A DNA stretch of 10,734 nt from CAYGZA01 sp964354135. GTDB taxonomy: Bacteria; Planctomycetota; Planctomycetia; Pirellulales; Thermoguttaceae. Below the pieces are notes generated by a model. The model was not told the DNA's origin and ran no database searches. It worked only from the letters and a program-made list of their open reading frames with translations. Where the stretch lies: contig CAYGZA010000238.1 of NCBI GenBank assembly GCA_964354135.1, positions 1-10,734 of the forward strand, written 5' to 3'. This document shows, one piece after another, positions 5,375 through 10,734 of the stretch. The position numbers and the translations under genes are program-made. The number at the start of each line of letters is the position of its first letter. The stretch's first letter is position 1.

Positions 5375-8158
5375 ATGCTCAAGGAAACCACGGTCCGATC
5401 CGCCGCCGTGCTGACCCTGGGATGCATCGCGCTAACTGCGGCACTTCCGCAGAGGCACGTCGCCCGGGCCGGCGAGCCGCCACAGGCCCCGGCCCGCACC
5501 GACTGGCCGGTCTTCCGGCACGACGCAGCCCTCTCGGGCGTCACTCGGGCCAAAGGGCGGATCACAAAGCCGGAAGTGCAATGGGAATACTATCTCGGCA
5601 CGCCGCTCGTGCCCCTGGCAACCTCCGGCAGCCCACACGACCCGCAAGTTGCCGACCTCGACGGCGACGGCCGGCCCGAGCGATTCTCGTGGGACTCTAA
5701 GACGCTCACCGTGTCCGACCTTGCGGGCAAACGGCTTTGGTCGTTCACGGTGGACGGGCATCCGCTCGGCGGCAACGTCCGGGTGGCCAGGTTGTTTCCC
5801 GACCGCAAGGGCGTGCAGATCATCTCCTTCTCTTCCCGGATGGACACCGGCGAAGGGCAGGGCTACTGCTTCAGCTTCGACCAAGGCGTCGCCCGGGGAA
5901 GGCTCGCCTGGACCACGGGCCCGCTCACCGGGCAGCACTCGCCCACGCTGGTCATCGACGACGTGGACGGCGACGGGCTGCCGGAAATCGTCGCCGCGCC
6001 GCACTACCGCGTGCAGATCTTCAGCGGTCAAACCGGCAAGCTCAAGGCCGAAATCCCCTGGGACGTGGGCCGCAACTACGGCATCCTGCTCACCCGGCCG
6101 CGCCGCGACCGGCCGCAGAAGGACATCTTCATCGTCTGCGATTTCGTGCTCCACGTCGACTGCATCCGCTTCGACGGCGGGAAGTGGGTCCACGCCTGGG
6201 GCCACAAGTACGTCGAGCCCAACGCCCCGGTGCCGAAAGGCCGGCAGAAGTACATTCGGGTCGGGCCCAACCCGGTGGCCGACGCGGACGGCGACGGCCG
6301 CGACGAGATGCTCTACATGCTCGTCGATGCCGGCCTGGACGACCAGTGGCACCTCCGCGTTCGCGACTGCGAGACGGGCAAGGTGAAGGCCGACGTCCCC
6401 GGCGTGTGGCTCTGGTCCATCGCCCCGCCGGCTGGCGACGGCAAGCCGCTGGTGGTCTACACGCCCACGCCGCGCAAACGCCCGCCGGCCTTCTGCGATC
6501 TGCACGCCGGCACGCTTGCGGGAGACAAGATCACGGACCTTGCCGTGCTGCGGCAGGTGCAGCCGCTCTTGACCGCGGCCGCGTTCCCGCCGACCGCACA
6601 CACGATCGCCGACGAGGGGCACCTGGAGCTGCTCACGGCCGACCTCGACGGCGACAAGCGGCCGGAGTTCTTCTTCGGCCTGGCGAGCGAGTCGGGTAGA
6701 TTCGCCGATCGCTTCCAGGCCGCCTCTCTTTCACCCGACGGTCGGCTGGAAACCAAGTGGAAGTTCGAGCGGCCGGGCCACCGATTGAATCTCGTCCACG
6801 TCGGCCCCGGCGCGGGCGGGGCGCCGGCGGTTCGCGTGCGGGACCTGACCGCGGGGCGAGTGCTCACGGTGGACCCGCGCGGCGGCATCGTCGCCGACGA
6901 AGACCTCGGCAAGCCCGGGGGCTTCGCCACGACCCCGATCGTGGTTGACTTCCGCGGCGACGGACAGAACGAGATCGTGGTGCAGAACGCGGCGGAGGAA
7001 ATCGTGGCCCTTCGGCCCGGGAAGCGGCGCCACGACCCGCCGACGATCCTCTGGTCCGTGCCGGGCGTGGCCATGAACCCATCGCCCGGCTACACGTGGA
7101 ACGGCCCGCTTTGCCCGCAGGCCGCCGACGTGGACGGCGACGGCCGGCCCGAGGTGGTCTTCGCCTCGCAGGATTCCGACGGCTGGGCCGTCCTCGCGTG
7201 CGTCGACGGGGCGGGCAAGCCCCGCTGGAGGCGCTCGTTCGAGGGCTGCCCTGGGGGCGGCCTTCAGGCGGGCGTGAACCTCTGGACCTTCGGCCGCTTC
7301 ACCGGCCGGGCCACGGGGCTCGACGTGTATGTCGACGTCCACCGCCGCTCCAAAGGGAGCAGCGAGGGCTGGATGCTCCGCGGCGACACCGGCGAGGTCG
7401 TCTGGCACAAAGAGGGGCTGCTCGCCAAGGAGACGGCCATGCCCTTCGGCGGCGGACTGCCCGCCGTGGCCGACGTGAGCGGCGACGGCATCGACGACCT
7501 GGTCCACGAGTTTTGGACCCTCTACGGCGTCATCTCCGGCAAAACCGGGGAGCCGATCTTCCCGCCCGCGTTCCTTTGGGGCCCCAAGCACTTCGGCCGC
7601 TGGTTTGCCTACTGCTCGCCCACGGTCGCCGATCTCGACGGCGACGGGCGGCTGGACGTGTACTTGAACTCGGCCTCCAACACCTGCGGCGGCTACGCGG
7701 CCGTACGGATCGACGGCACGCCGCTCTGGGCGGAGTTCCACGACAACCTGACGGGCCCGGCGGGTTTCGGGCCGGTCGGGGATTTCGACGGCGACGGGGC
7801 CTTGGAGATCGGCGTTCCCGTGGTCAACGGGACCTTGCTCTGCCTCCGCGCGGCCGACGGCAAGCCCAAGTGGCGCATCCAATCGCCCGTCAGCGGCGAC
7901 GTGGTGGCCGGCGACGTCAACGGCGACGGCGTCCTCGAATTCCTCTACTCCGGCGGCGACGGCAAGCTCCATGCCGTAAGCGGCAAAGACGGCCGCCAGC
8001 TCTGGACCGCTCCGGCCCCCGGCCGCCCGGTGATCGCCGACATCGACGGCGACGGACTGGTGGAAATCCTCGCCGTCGGCCCCGACGGCGTGCTGCGGAT
8101 CGTCGGTCCGGCGGGCAACGCGTCGCTGCCACGTGCCAATGGGCAGCACGACGAATGA
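5375..8158 (+). CDS. Exported FG-GAP/VCBS beta-propeller protein with eleven calcium-loop motifs
   Basis: A 927-residue protein with an N-terminal hydrophobic segment (about residues 8-24) typical of a Sec signal, so it is probably outside the cytoplasm. Residues 43-72 (WPVFRHDAALSGV and on) resemble the first blade of PQQ-like propellers. Eleven DxDGDGxxE-type loops begin near residues 94, 196, 303, 423, 525, 585, 700, 753, 803, 847 and 889. This is the calcium-binding signature of FG-GAP/VCBS repeats, which usually build seven-bladed propellers used in adhesion or binding; eleven loops suggest more than one propeller or some lost loops. No catalytic motif is seen and the ligand is unknown. 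The frame could be extended to a GTG at 5306, but ATG 5375 directly precedes the signal peptide and is preferred, although neither has a clear ribosome site. It is divergent from the peptidase, with 253 bases between the starts. Confidence 0.88.
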   Translation: MLKETTVRSAAVLTLGCIALTAALPQRHVARAGEPPQAPARTDWPVFRHDAALSGVTRAKGRITKPEVQWEYYLGTPLVPLATSGSPHDPQVADLDGDGRPERFSWDSKTLTVSDLAGKRLWSFTVDGHPLGGNVRVARLFPDRKGVQIISFSSRMDTGEGQGYCFSFDQGVARGRLAWTTGPLTGQHSPTLVIDDVDGDGLPEIVAAPHYRVQIFSGQTGKLKAEIPWDVGRNYGILLTRPRRDRPQKDIFIVCDFVLHVDCIRFDGGKWVHAWGHKYVEPNAPVPKGRQKYIRVGPNPVADADGDGRDEMLYMLVDAGLDDQWHLRVRDCETGKVKADVPGVWLWSIAPPAGDGKPLVVYTPTPRKRPPAFCDLHAGTLAGDKITDLAVLRQVQPLLTAAAFPPTAHTIADEGHLELLTADLDGDKRPEFFFGLASESGRFADRFQAASLSPDGRLETKWKFERPGHRLNLVHVGPGAGGAPAVRVRDLTAGRVLTVDPRGGIVADEDLGKPGGFATTPIVVDFRGDGQNEIVVQNAAEEIVALRPGKRRHDPPTILWSVPGVAMNPSPGYTWNGPLCPQAADVDGDGRPEVVFASQDSDGWAVLACVDGAGKPRWRRSFEGCPGGGLQAGVNLWTFGRFTGRATGLDVYVDVHRRSKGSSEGWMLRGDTGEVVWHKEGLLAKETAMPFGGGLPAVADVSGDGIDDLVHEFWTLYGVISGKTGEPIFPPAFLWGPKHFGRWFAYCSPTVADLDGDGRLDVYLNSASNTCGGYAAVRIDGTPLWAEFHDNLTGPAGFGPVGDFDGDGALEIGVPVVNGTLLCLRAADGKPKWRIQSPVSGDVVAGDVNGDGVLEFLYSGGDGKLHAVSGKDGRQLWTAPAPGRPVIADIDGDGLVEILAVGPDGVLRIVGPAGNASLPRANGQHDE

Positions 8159-8161
8159 CCT

Positions 8162-8257
8162 ATCCGCCTTGTCCTCGTTTCCCTCTGCCGCAATCGACGG
8201 CACTTGAAGGACGGCCATTGAGGCGATGACTGAGAGCACGAACGACCACGTTTTCAT
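8162..8257 (-). pseudogene. Orphan gene start: ribosome site plus signal peptide
   Basis: On the minus strand an ATG at 8257 follows GGGAGG at 5 bases. It begins MKTWSFVLSVIASMAVLQVP, a textbook Sec signal peptide (charged start, hydrophobic core, then SIAAEG). After about 32 codons the frame runs into the antisense of the propeller gene's 3' end, where the translation only mirrors that gene's repeats (strings like VAVDVGD). I read this as the head of an exported-protein gene whose body is lost, or a very short gene; where it ends is unknown, so the end given here is a guess. Confidence 0.42.
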
Positions 8258-8262
8258 GACGA

Positions 8263-8268
8263 CCTCCC
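8263..8268 (-). promoter_or_regulatory. Strong ribosome binding site of the orphan gene start
   Basis: GGGAGG on the minus strand lies 5 bases before ATG 8257. It is one of only two strong purine-rich sites noted in the window, which argues that the following signal peptide was once translated. Confidence 0.5.
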
Positions 8269-8349
8269 GCCGACTGTTGCCCAGCTTCACCCTGAGCCAC
8301 GAAGGGCGTGGCCGGCAATCCTCGGCCGATTGACCAATCCTCGCCGCCG

Positions 8350-8379
8350 TGGGTGCCCCTGGCGGCTTGTCCGCCAGTG
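8350..8379 (-). repeat. Hairpin element A with ACAAG loop and GGCACCC tail
   Basis: Read on the minus strand it is a stem CTGGCGG/CCGCCAG (8359-8377) around the loop ACAAG, followed after two bases by GGCACCCA. The stem can extend to 9 bp with one mismatch. It faces element B at 8405-8434, which has the same loop and tail but a different stem. Confidence 0.75.
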
Positions 8380-8404
8380 CTGAACTTGCCTTGGCCGCGG
8401 TCTT

Positions 8405-8434
8405 CACGGGCTGACAAGCAGCCCGTGGCACCCA
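8405..8434 (+). repeat. Hairpin element B with ACAAG loop and GGCACCC tail
   Basis: A perfect 9-bp stem CACGGGCTG/CAGCCCGTG encloses the loop ACAAG; GGCACCCA ends the unit, its first base shared with the stem. The tail is the reverse complement of TGGGTGCC at 8350-8357, so A and B together also form a larger inverted repeat. A REP copy begins 6 bases further on. Confidence 0.78.
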
Positions 8435-8439
8435 ACAAG

Positions 8440-8461
8440 GTAGGTTATGCTTCAGCATAAC
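8440..8461 (+). repeat. REP-like palindrome, copy 6
   Basis: An exact copy of the 22-bp unit. It faces inverted copy 7 across 102 bases of non-coding sequence, which include a small hairpin, CTTGCT/AGCAAG (8524-8540). Confidence 0.9.
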
Positions 8462-8563
8462 GCTTCATGCCGCGCCTCGCGCCATGCGAGTTTGCGGGGT
8501 GTTATACGATTAACCCCAAGTTTCTTGCTTGGCGAGCAAGATTTTGGTTGTCGGCCACGCCGC

Positions 8564-8585
8564 GCTAGGCTAAAGCATAACCTAC
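8564..8585 (-). repeat. REP-like palindrome, copy 7 (degenerate, inverted)
   Basis: It matches the inverted unit at 19 of 22 positions and ends in CCTAC at 8585. The transposase remnant's last recognisable codons begin within two bases of this edge. Confidence 0.8.
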
Positions 8586-8586
8586 G

Positions 8587-8661
8587 CGACTGCCCACGAT
8601 TCCCCCGCTGGGTCACATGGTGCGGCATCCCGGATACAACGATGCGTGCAAATCGAGCCAC
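8587..8661 (-). pseudogene. RAYT (REP-associated tyrosine transposase, Y1/IS200-like) N-terminal remnant
   Basis: From a GTG at 8661 the first 25 codons read ARFARIVVSGMPHHVTQRGN followed by RGQS. This is the hallmark opening of RAYT proteins, single-strand transposases of the HUH/Y1 family thought to spread REP sequences. The recognisable text stops exactly where REP copy 7 begins; beyond it the frame is only REP and spacer sequence. The catalytic HUH motif and tyrosine of the full protein (normally well over 150 residues) are missing, so it cannot be active. GTG is an acceptable start for this family, and no strong ribosome site is seen. Confidence 0.8.
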
Positions 8662-8667
8662 GCATCG
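8640..8667. repeat. 9-bp inverted repeat across the transposase start
   Basis: CGATGCGTG (8640-8648) and CACGCATCG (8659-8667) pair perfectly around a 10-base loop and span the GTG start of the RAYT remnant. It could be an imprint of a transposon-end hairpin, a translation-control hairpin, or chance. Confidence 0.55.
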
Positions 8668-8703
8668 AACCTAGCCGAACCGGCCAGGAATTGAGTATGA
8701 TGT

Positions 8704-8731
8704 CCCCGGAATTGCCCCGGAATTGCCCGGG
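8704..8731 (+). repeat. Short tandem repeat, 11-bp unit
   Basis: CCCCGGAATTG occurs twice in a row (8704-8714, 8715-8725), followed by a partial CCCGGG. A further GGAATTG lies at 8687-8693. It sits upstream of the DUF1284-like gene and may be slippage-derived. Confidence 0.7.
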
Positions 8732-8735
8732 AGTG

Positions 8736-8764
8736 CTGTCGCCTGGCCCATCATCCGTTACAAT
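8736..8764 (+). promoter_or_regulatory. Candidate promoter for the DUF1284-like gene
   Basis: TACAAT at 8759-8764 matches the -10 consensus at five of six positions and lies 63 bases before the ATG at 8828. The -35 candidate CTGTCG, 17 bases upstream, is poor, so only the -10 is persuasive. Confidence 0.33.
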
Positions 8765-8815
8765 GCACGGGGGATTCCGGCTTGAAAACGGCTGCTGCCT
8801 TCTTGGCTGAACATG

Positions 8816-8821
8816 AAAGGG
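8816..8821 (+). promoter_or_regulatory. Ribosome binding site that sets the DUF1284-like start
   Basis: AAAGGG lies 6 bases before ATG 8828. It overlaps codons 2-3 of the alternative ATG at 8813, which favours the downstream start and places the twin-arginine pair at residues 3-4. Confidence 0.6.
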
Positions 8822-8827
8822 CATGAA

Positions 8828-9925
8828 ATGGAGCGCCGCCAGTTCCTCAAGAGTGCCAATCTCGGCGGGATCGCGCTGTTGGGCCTGAATGCTCCGGCGG
8901 CAGGGCAGGCTTTGCCATGCGAGGCGAAGGGTGAGGCAAAACAGTCCGCGCTTGCGCTGCGGCCGTGTCATCTCCTGTGCCTGATCTGCTCGCTCGGCGA
9001 AGGGGACGCCGGCAAACAGGACCCGAAGCTCAAGCAAGTGCGCGAGGCCATCCGGCTGGAGCCGGACCGACCGATCACGCTCGTCTGCAACGCCGGGGAC
9101 GTGTACCTCTACCAGGATCCGGGCACTGAAGCCGATACGCCGGAGGGAGCGGACTATAACCGGAAGCGGGACCTGGACGTGCTCCAGATTCTCGATCTGG
9201 AGCCCGGGGCCACGCTGCCGGCGCGGGCCCTTCTGCTGACCCTCCTCAGGCGGATTCCTACCGTGGCGGGAATCTGCGGCTACACGAGCGTGACCTCAGA
9301 AGGCTGGAAGGGCTGCCCCAAGGCCACCAGCGGCAACTACGAGAAAGGGCATAAGCTGGGCATCGCCGCCTTGATCCCCCCGAGAACGGAAAAGGAAATG
9401 GCCGACGAGAAGCGCAAGTCGCTGGAAGCCCTGTATTCGGCCAAAGAGGTGACGATCCGGCCGCACATCCTGCTGTGCGCCGTGTGCCAGTACGGCGGCG
9501 GCGTGCGCCCGCCCTTTAAGGAGGACAACCTGCCGGACCTGCTGGACCTGATCTTGCACAAGAATCCGGACATCCTCATCAAGATGGCCCGGGGGGCCGA
9601 CTGGATGATGTGCGCCCCCTGCCCCAAACGCGCCGTGAAGCTCAACGCGTGCGTGAACGTCTTGGGCTCGGGCGGGCTGAGCAACGAGAAGCGCGACCTG
9701 GACATGCTTCAGAAGCTCGGCCTGCACTTCGGCAGCACGATGAAGGCCCGCGATCTGTTCCGCCTGATCTTCGAGCGGATCCCCACGATCCAGGCCATCT
9801 GCGGCCGCGAAAACGTTATGCCCTCGGTCTGGTGGGACCCCTGCGGCGAAAACTACCGGACCAAAGGCAATGCCAGCTTCGACAAGGGTAGAAAAGAGCT
9901 GATGGAGAAGCTCAAGCTCGTCTAG
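8828..9925 (+). CDS. Tat-exported cysteine-rich protein, tandem DUF1284-like domains
   Basis: A 365-residue protein. ERRQFLKS (2-9) is a near-perfect twin-arginine motif, followed by a hydrophobic core ending near APAAG (22-26), so it is probably exported folded. The rest is an internal duplication. Repeat 1 runs about 43-180 and repeat 2 about 209-362. They share RPxxLLCxxC, N(R/E)KRDLDxLQ (111-120 and 286-295), RIPTxxxIC (142-150 and 317-325) and a late GC or PC followed by GxNY or GENY. Repeat 2 has MMCAPCP (261-266) then C275, the pattern of DUF1284, a family of unknown function suspected to bind iron-sulphur; normal members have one domain of about 130 residues. Conserved cysteine pairs are 51/217, 54/220, 150/325 and 163/339. 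Repeat 1 lacks the CxxC. A cofactor would explain Tat export. Single gene with no same-strand partner nearby; function unknown. Confidence 0.85.
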   Translation: MERRQFLKSANLGGIALLGLNAPAAGQALPCEAKGEAKQSALALRPCHLLCLICSLGEGDAGKQDPKLKQVREAIRLEPDRPITLVCNAGDVYLYQDPGTEADTPEGADYNRKRDLDVLQILDLEPGATLPARALLLTLLRRIPTVAGICGYTSVTSEGWKGCPKATSGNYEKGHKLGIAALIPPRTEKEMADEKRKSLEALYSAKEVTIRPHILLCAVCQYGGGVRPPFKEDNLPDLLDLILHKNPDILIKMARGADWMMCAPCPKRAVKLNACVNVLGSGGLSNEKRDLDMLQKLGLHFGSTMKARDLFRLIFERIPTIQAICGRENVMPSVWWDPCGENYRTKGNASFDKGRKELMEKLKLV

Positions 9926-9951
9926 GCGGCGGGAAACGAAGACGATCTGAT

Positions 9952-9970
9952 GCATCCGGCGGGAGGATGC
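9952..9970. terminator. Small hairpin after the DUF1284-like gene
   Basis: GCATCC/GGATGC with a 7-base loop lies 26 bases past the stop. There is no T run, so it is a weak candidate for ending or protecting the transcript. Confidence 0.3.
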
Positions 9971-10081
9971 GCGGCGTCGAATGCCCGGAAACCAGTCGCC
10001 TGGATTCGAAGCAGTGCCATTCGGGTCAGAGCGCACTCAGTCATTAGTGGCGCCCCAGGTTGCTCCCGTTTTCGCGCCGCC

Positions 10082-10136
10082 GTAATCGGGTCCCCGACAA
10101 ACGGGACAGGCGACGAAAGGGGACAAGTCCGATTAC
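10082..10136. repeat. 55-base bulged inverted repeat
   Basis: GTAATCGG (10082-10089) pairs with CCGATTAC (10129-10136), and GTCCCC (10090-10095) pairs with GGGGAC (10119-10124), leaving a 4-base AAGT bulge on one side and a 23-base loop. Fourteen paired bases make chance less likely. It could be a dispersed palindrome of another family or a late terminator for the DUF1284-like gene. Confidence 0.55.
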
Positions 10137-10251
10137 CGTGGCCATCAGGTCCTTGGGCCGCGTCCGCGGGGCCTTCGTCGCCCGTCAATCTACCGGGCTT
10201 GCGCGCTGAGTCAATCGACTCTGTACGCACCGGGCAGTAGGGAGAAGGGGG

Positions 10252-10303
10252 CTTTCAGCTTTCAGCCCTCGCCTCTCGCCTCTCATCCGTCGCCCCTCGC
10301 CCG
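10252..10303 (+). repeat. Low-complexity pyrimidine-rich tract
   Basis: CTTTCAG is repeated twice (10252-10265), followed by CCTCGCC- and GCCTCTC-type repeats. It is preceded by the purine-rich GGGAGAAGGGGG. Such asymmetric tracts do not code and may be slippage products. Confidence 0.5.
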
Positions 10304-10405
10304 TTGGCCACAAGCGAGCGCGCCGCGGGGCGAGAAAACCGATTCGCTAGCCAAAATGGCCCAAGAAGTCACAACGTCCGATCACGACCAGGGTTGAATG
10401 CGGAC

Positions 10406-10428
10406 AAAAACGCCCTGCGGGCGGTTTT
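10406..10428. terminator. Intrinsic-terminator-like hairpin
   Basis: AAAAACGCCC and GGGCGGTTTT pair at nine of ten positions around a TGC loop, giving a GC-rich stem flanked by A and T runs that could act in either direction. It lies inside the open frame at 10351-10734, which suggests that frame does not begin before here. Confidence 0.45.
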
Positions 10429-10455
10429 CGGGCGGTCAACAAGGGCTGGTTAAGA

Positions 10456-10734
10456 GTGGGTTTTGGCGAGGCCGCCGCTGGTCAACTGAAATCGAGATTG
10501 TCGGCGTATCGTCTTCAGGGCATTGGACTTGCCGAAGGCCCCAGGATTGTTGGCCACGGGCCTTCTCGGGTGCCCGCCCGACGCGACGTTGACCAGGGCC
10601 TTGTCAAGCTGAGTCCTTGCGCCGCACTCTGGGTGGAAAGGCCGCAGATTCCGCCGCGCAACACCTTGGCCAGCCAAGAGTTCATGGCCCAGGTCGCCCC
10701 AGATTCACAAGAAGCGAAATTGCCGCCCGAAACG
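10456..10734 (+). CDS. Doubtful open frame running off the right edge
   Basis: This frame is open from 10351 (after a TAG) to the window end. It has no ATG before a late internal one; GTG at 10456 is the first reasonable start, with AAGGG 10 bases upstream. The translation includes AYRLQGIGLAEGPRIVG and, nearer the end, NTLASQEFMAQVAPDSQEAK, which read more protein-like than the shadows around them. I do not recognise the family. Third-position GC is lower than in the other genes here, so it may be a decayed or transferred gene, or not coding at all. Confidence 0.22.
   Translation, partial: MGFGEAAAGQLKSRLSAYRLQGIGLAEGPRIVGHGPSRVPARRDVDQGLVKLSPCAALWVERPQIPPRNTLASQEFMAQVAPDSQEAKLPPET

Larger units (their letters stand above)
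9971..10350. other. Intergenic stretch without a recognisable gene
   Basis: Short frames exist on both strands (for example 9950-10240 plus and 10230-9922 minus), but their translations show no family motif and they have no convincing ribosome site. The stretch holds a 55-base inverted repeat and a pyrimidine-rich tract, listed separately, plus a small GAGTC/GACTC palindrome at 10208-10221. Confidence 0.5.

Noticed and set aside
5411..5425. Possible lipoprotein box ending at Cys17 of the propeller protein
   Set aside because: The order is TLGC, lacking the Leu three residues before the Cys, and it falls mid-core of a signal peptide that reads well as an ordinary one.
5432..6622. 396-codon minus-strand frame inside the propeller gene
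   Set aside because: A GC-rich antisense shadow of the same repeats; the plus strand has clear domains.
6731..8458. Long minus-strand open frame (575 codons) opposite the propeller gene
   Set aside because: Its translation is repeats such as VAVDVGD, the mirror of the calcium-loop codons, with no independent family signal. Only its signal-peptide part near 8257 is kept.
8447..8674. Plus-strand 75-codon frame in the REP and RAYT region
   Set aside because: Made of REP sequence and the antisense of the RAYT remnant.
10450..10677. Minus-strand frame with a GAFGKSN string resembling a nucleotide-binding loop
   Set aside because: The surrounding residues do not fit any P-loop family, there is no ribosome site, and the string is short enough to be chance.

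Overview
The window looks like bacterial chromosomal DNA of high GC content, most probably from a planctomycete. This is inferred from several things: exported proteins of kinds common there (an FG-GAP/VCBS propeller protein, an M2 metallopeptidase, Tat-exported proteins), mostly weak Shine-Dalgarno sites, and many short palindromic intergenic repeats. No rRNA, tRNA or CRISPR array is visible, and no complete mobile element is present. Two genes run off the window edges, one of them doubtful.

Left half (1-5121), all on the minus strand. Reading in the direction of transcription there is an exported M2-family peptidyl-dipeptidase-like metallopeptidase (5121-3421), then an exported clan GH-A-like glycoside hydrolase (3118-2102). 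A POT/PTR-family transporter follows (1990-632), and last comes the 5' part of a thiamine-diphosphate-dependent dehydrogenase E1 alpha subunit (470 to the left edge). The E1 alpha chain unexpectedly begins with a twin-arginine signal. The gaps of 111-302 bases hold REP-like palindromes and a 106-bp element with inverted ends, so these are probably separate transcription units rather than one tight operon. The peptidase and the transporter could together release and import small peptides.

Right half (5122-10734). A divergent 253-base gap leads into a 927-residue exported protein on the plus strand with eleven calcium-loop FG-GAP/VCBS motifs (5375-8158). A 669-base repeat-rich gap follows. It holds an orphan signal-peptide start on the minus strand, two mutually inverted hairpins with a conserved loop and tail, two REP copies, and a 25-codon remnant of a REP-associated tyrosine transposase (RAYT) that stops at a REP edge. 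Next is a plus-strand Tat-exported, cysteine-rich protein (8828-9925) made of two tandem copies of a DUF1284-like putative iron-sulphur domain. The last 809 bases hold hairpins, low-complexity sequence and a weak open frame running off the right edge.

The best leads are the exported double-DUF1284 protein, the Tat signal on an E1 alpha subunit, and the RAYT remnant joined to a REP within a dense set of palindromes, some with compensatory stem changes.
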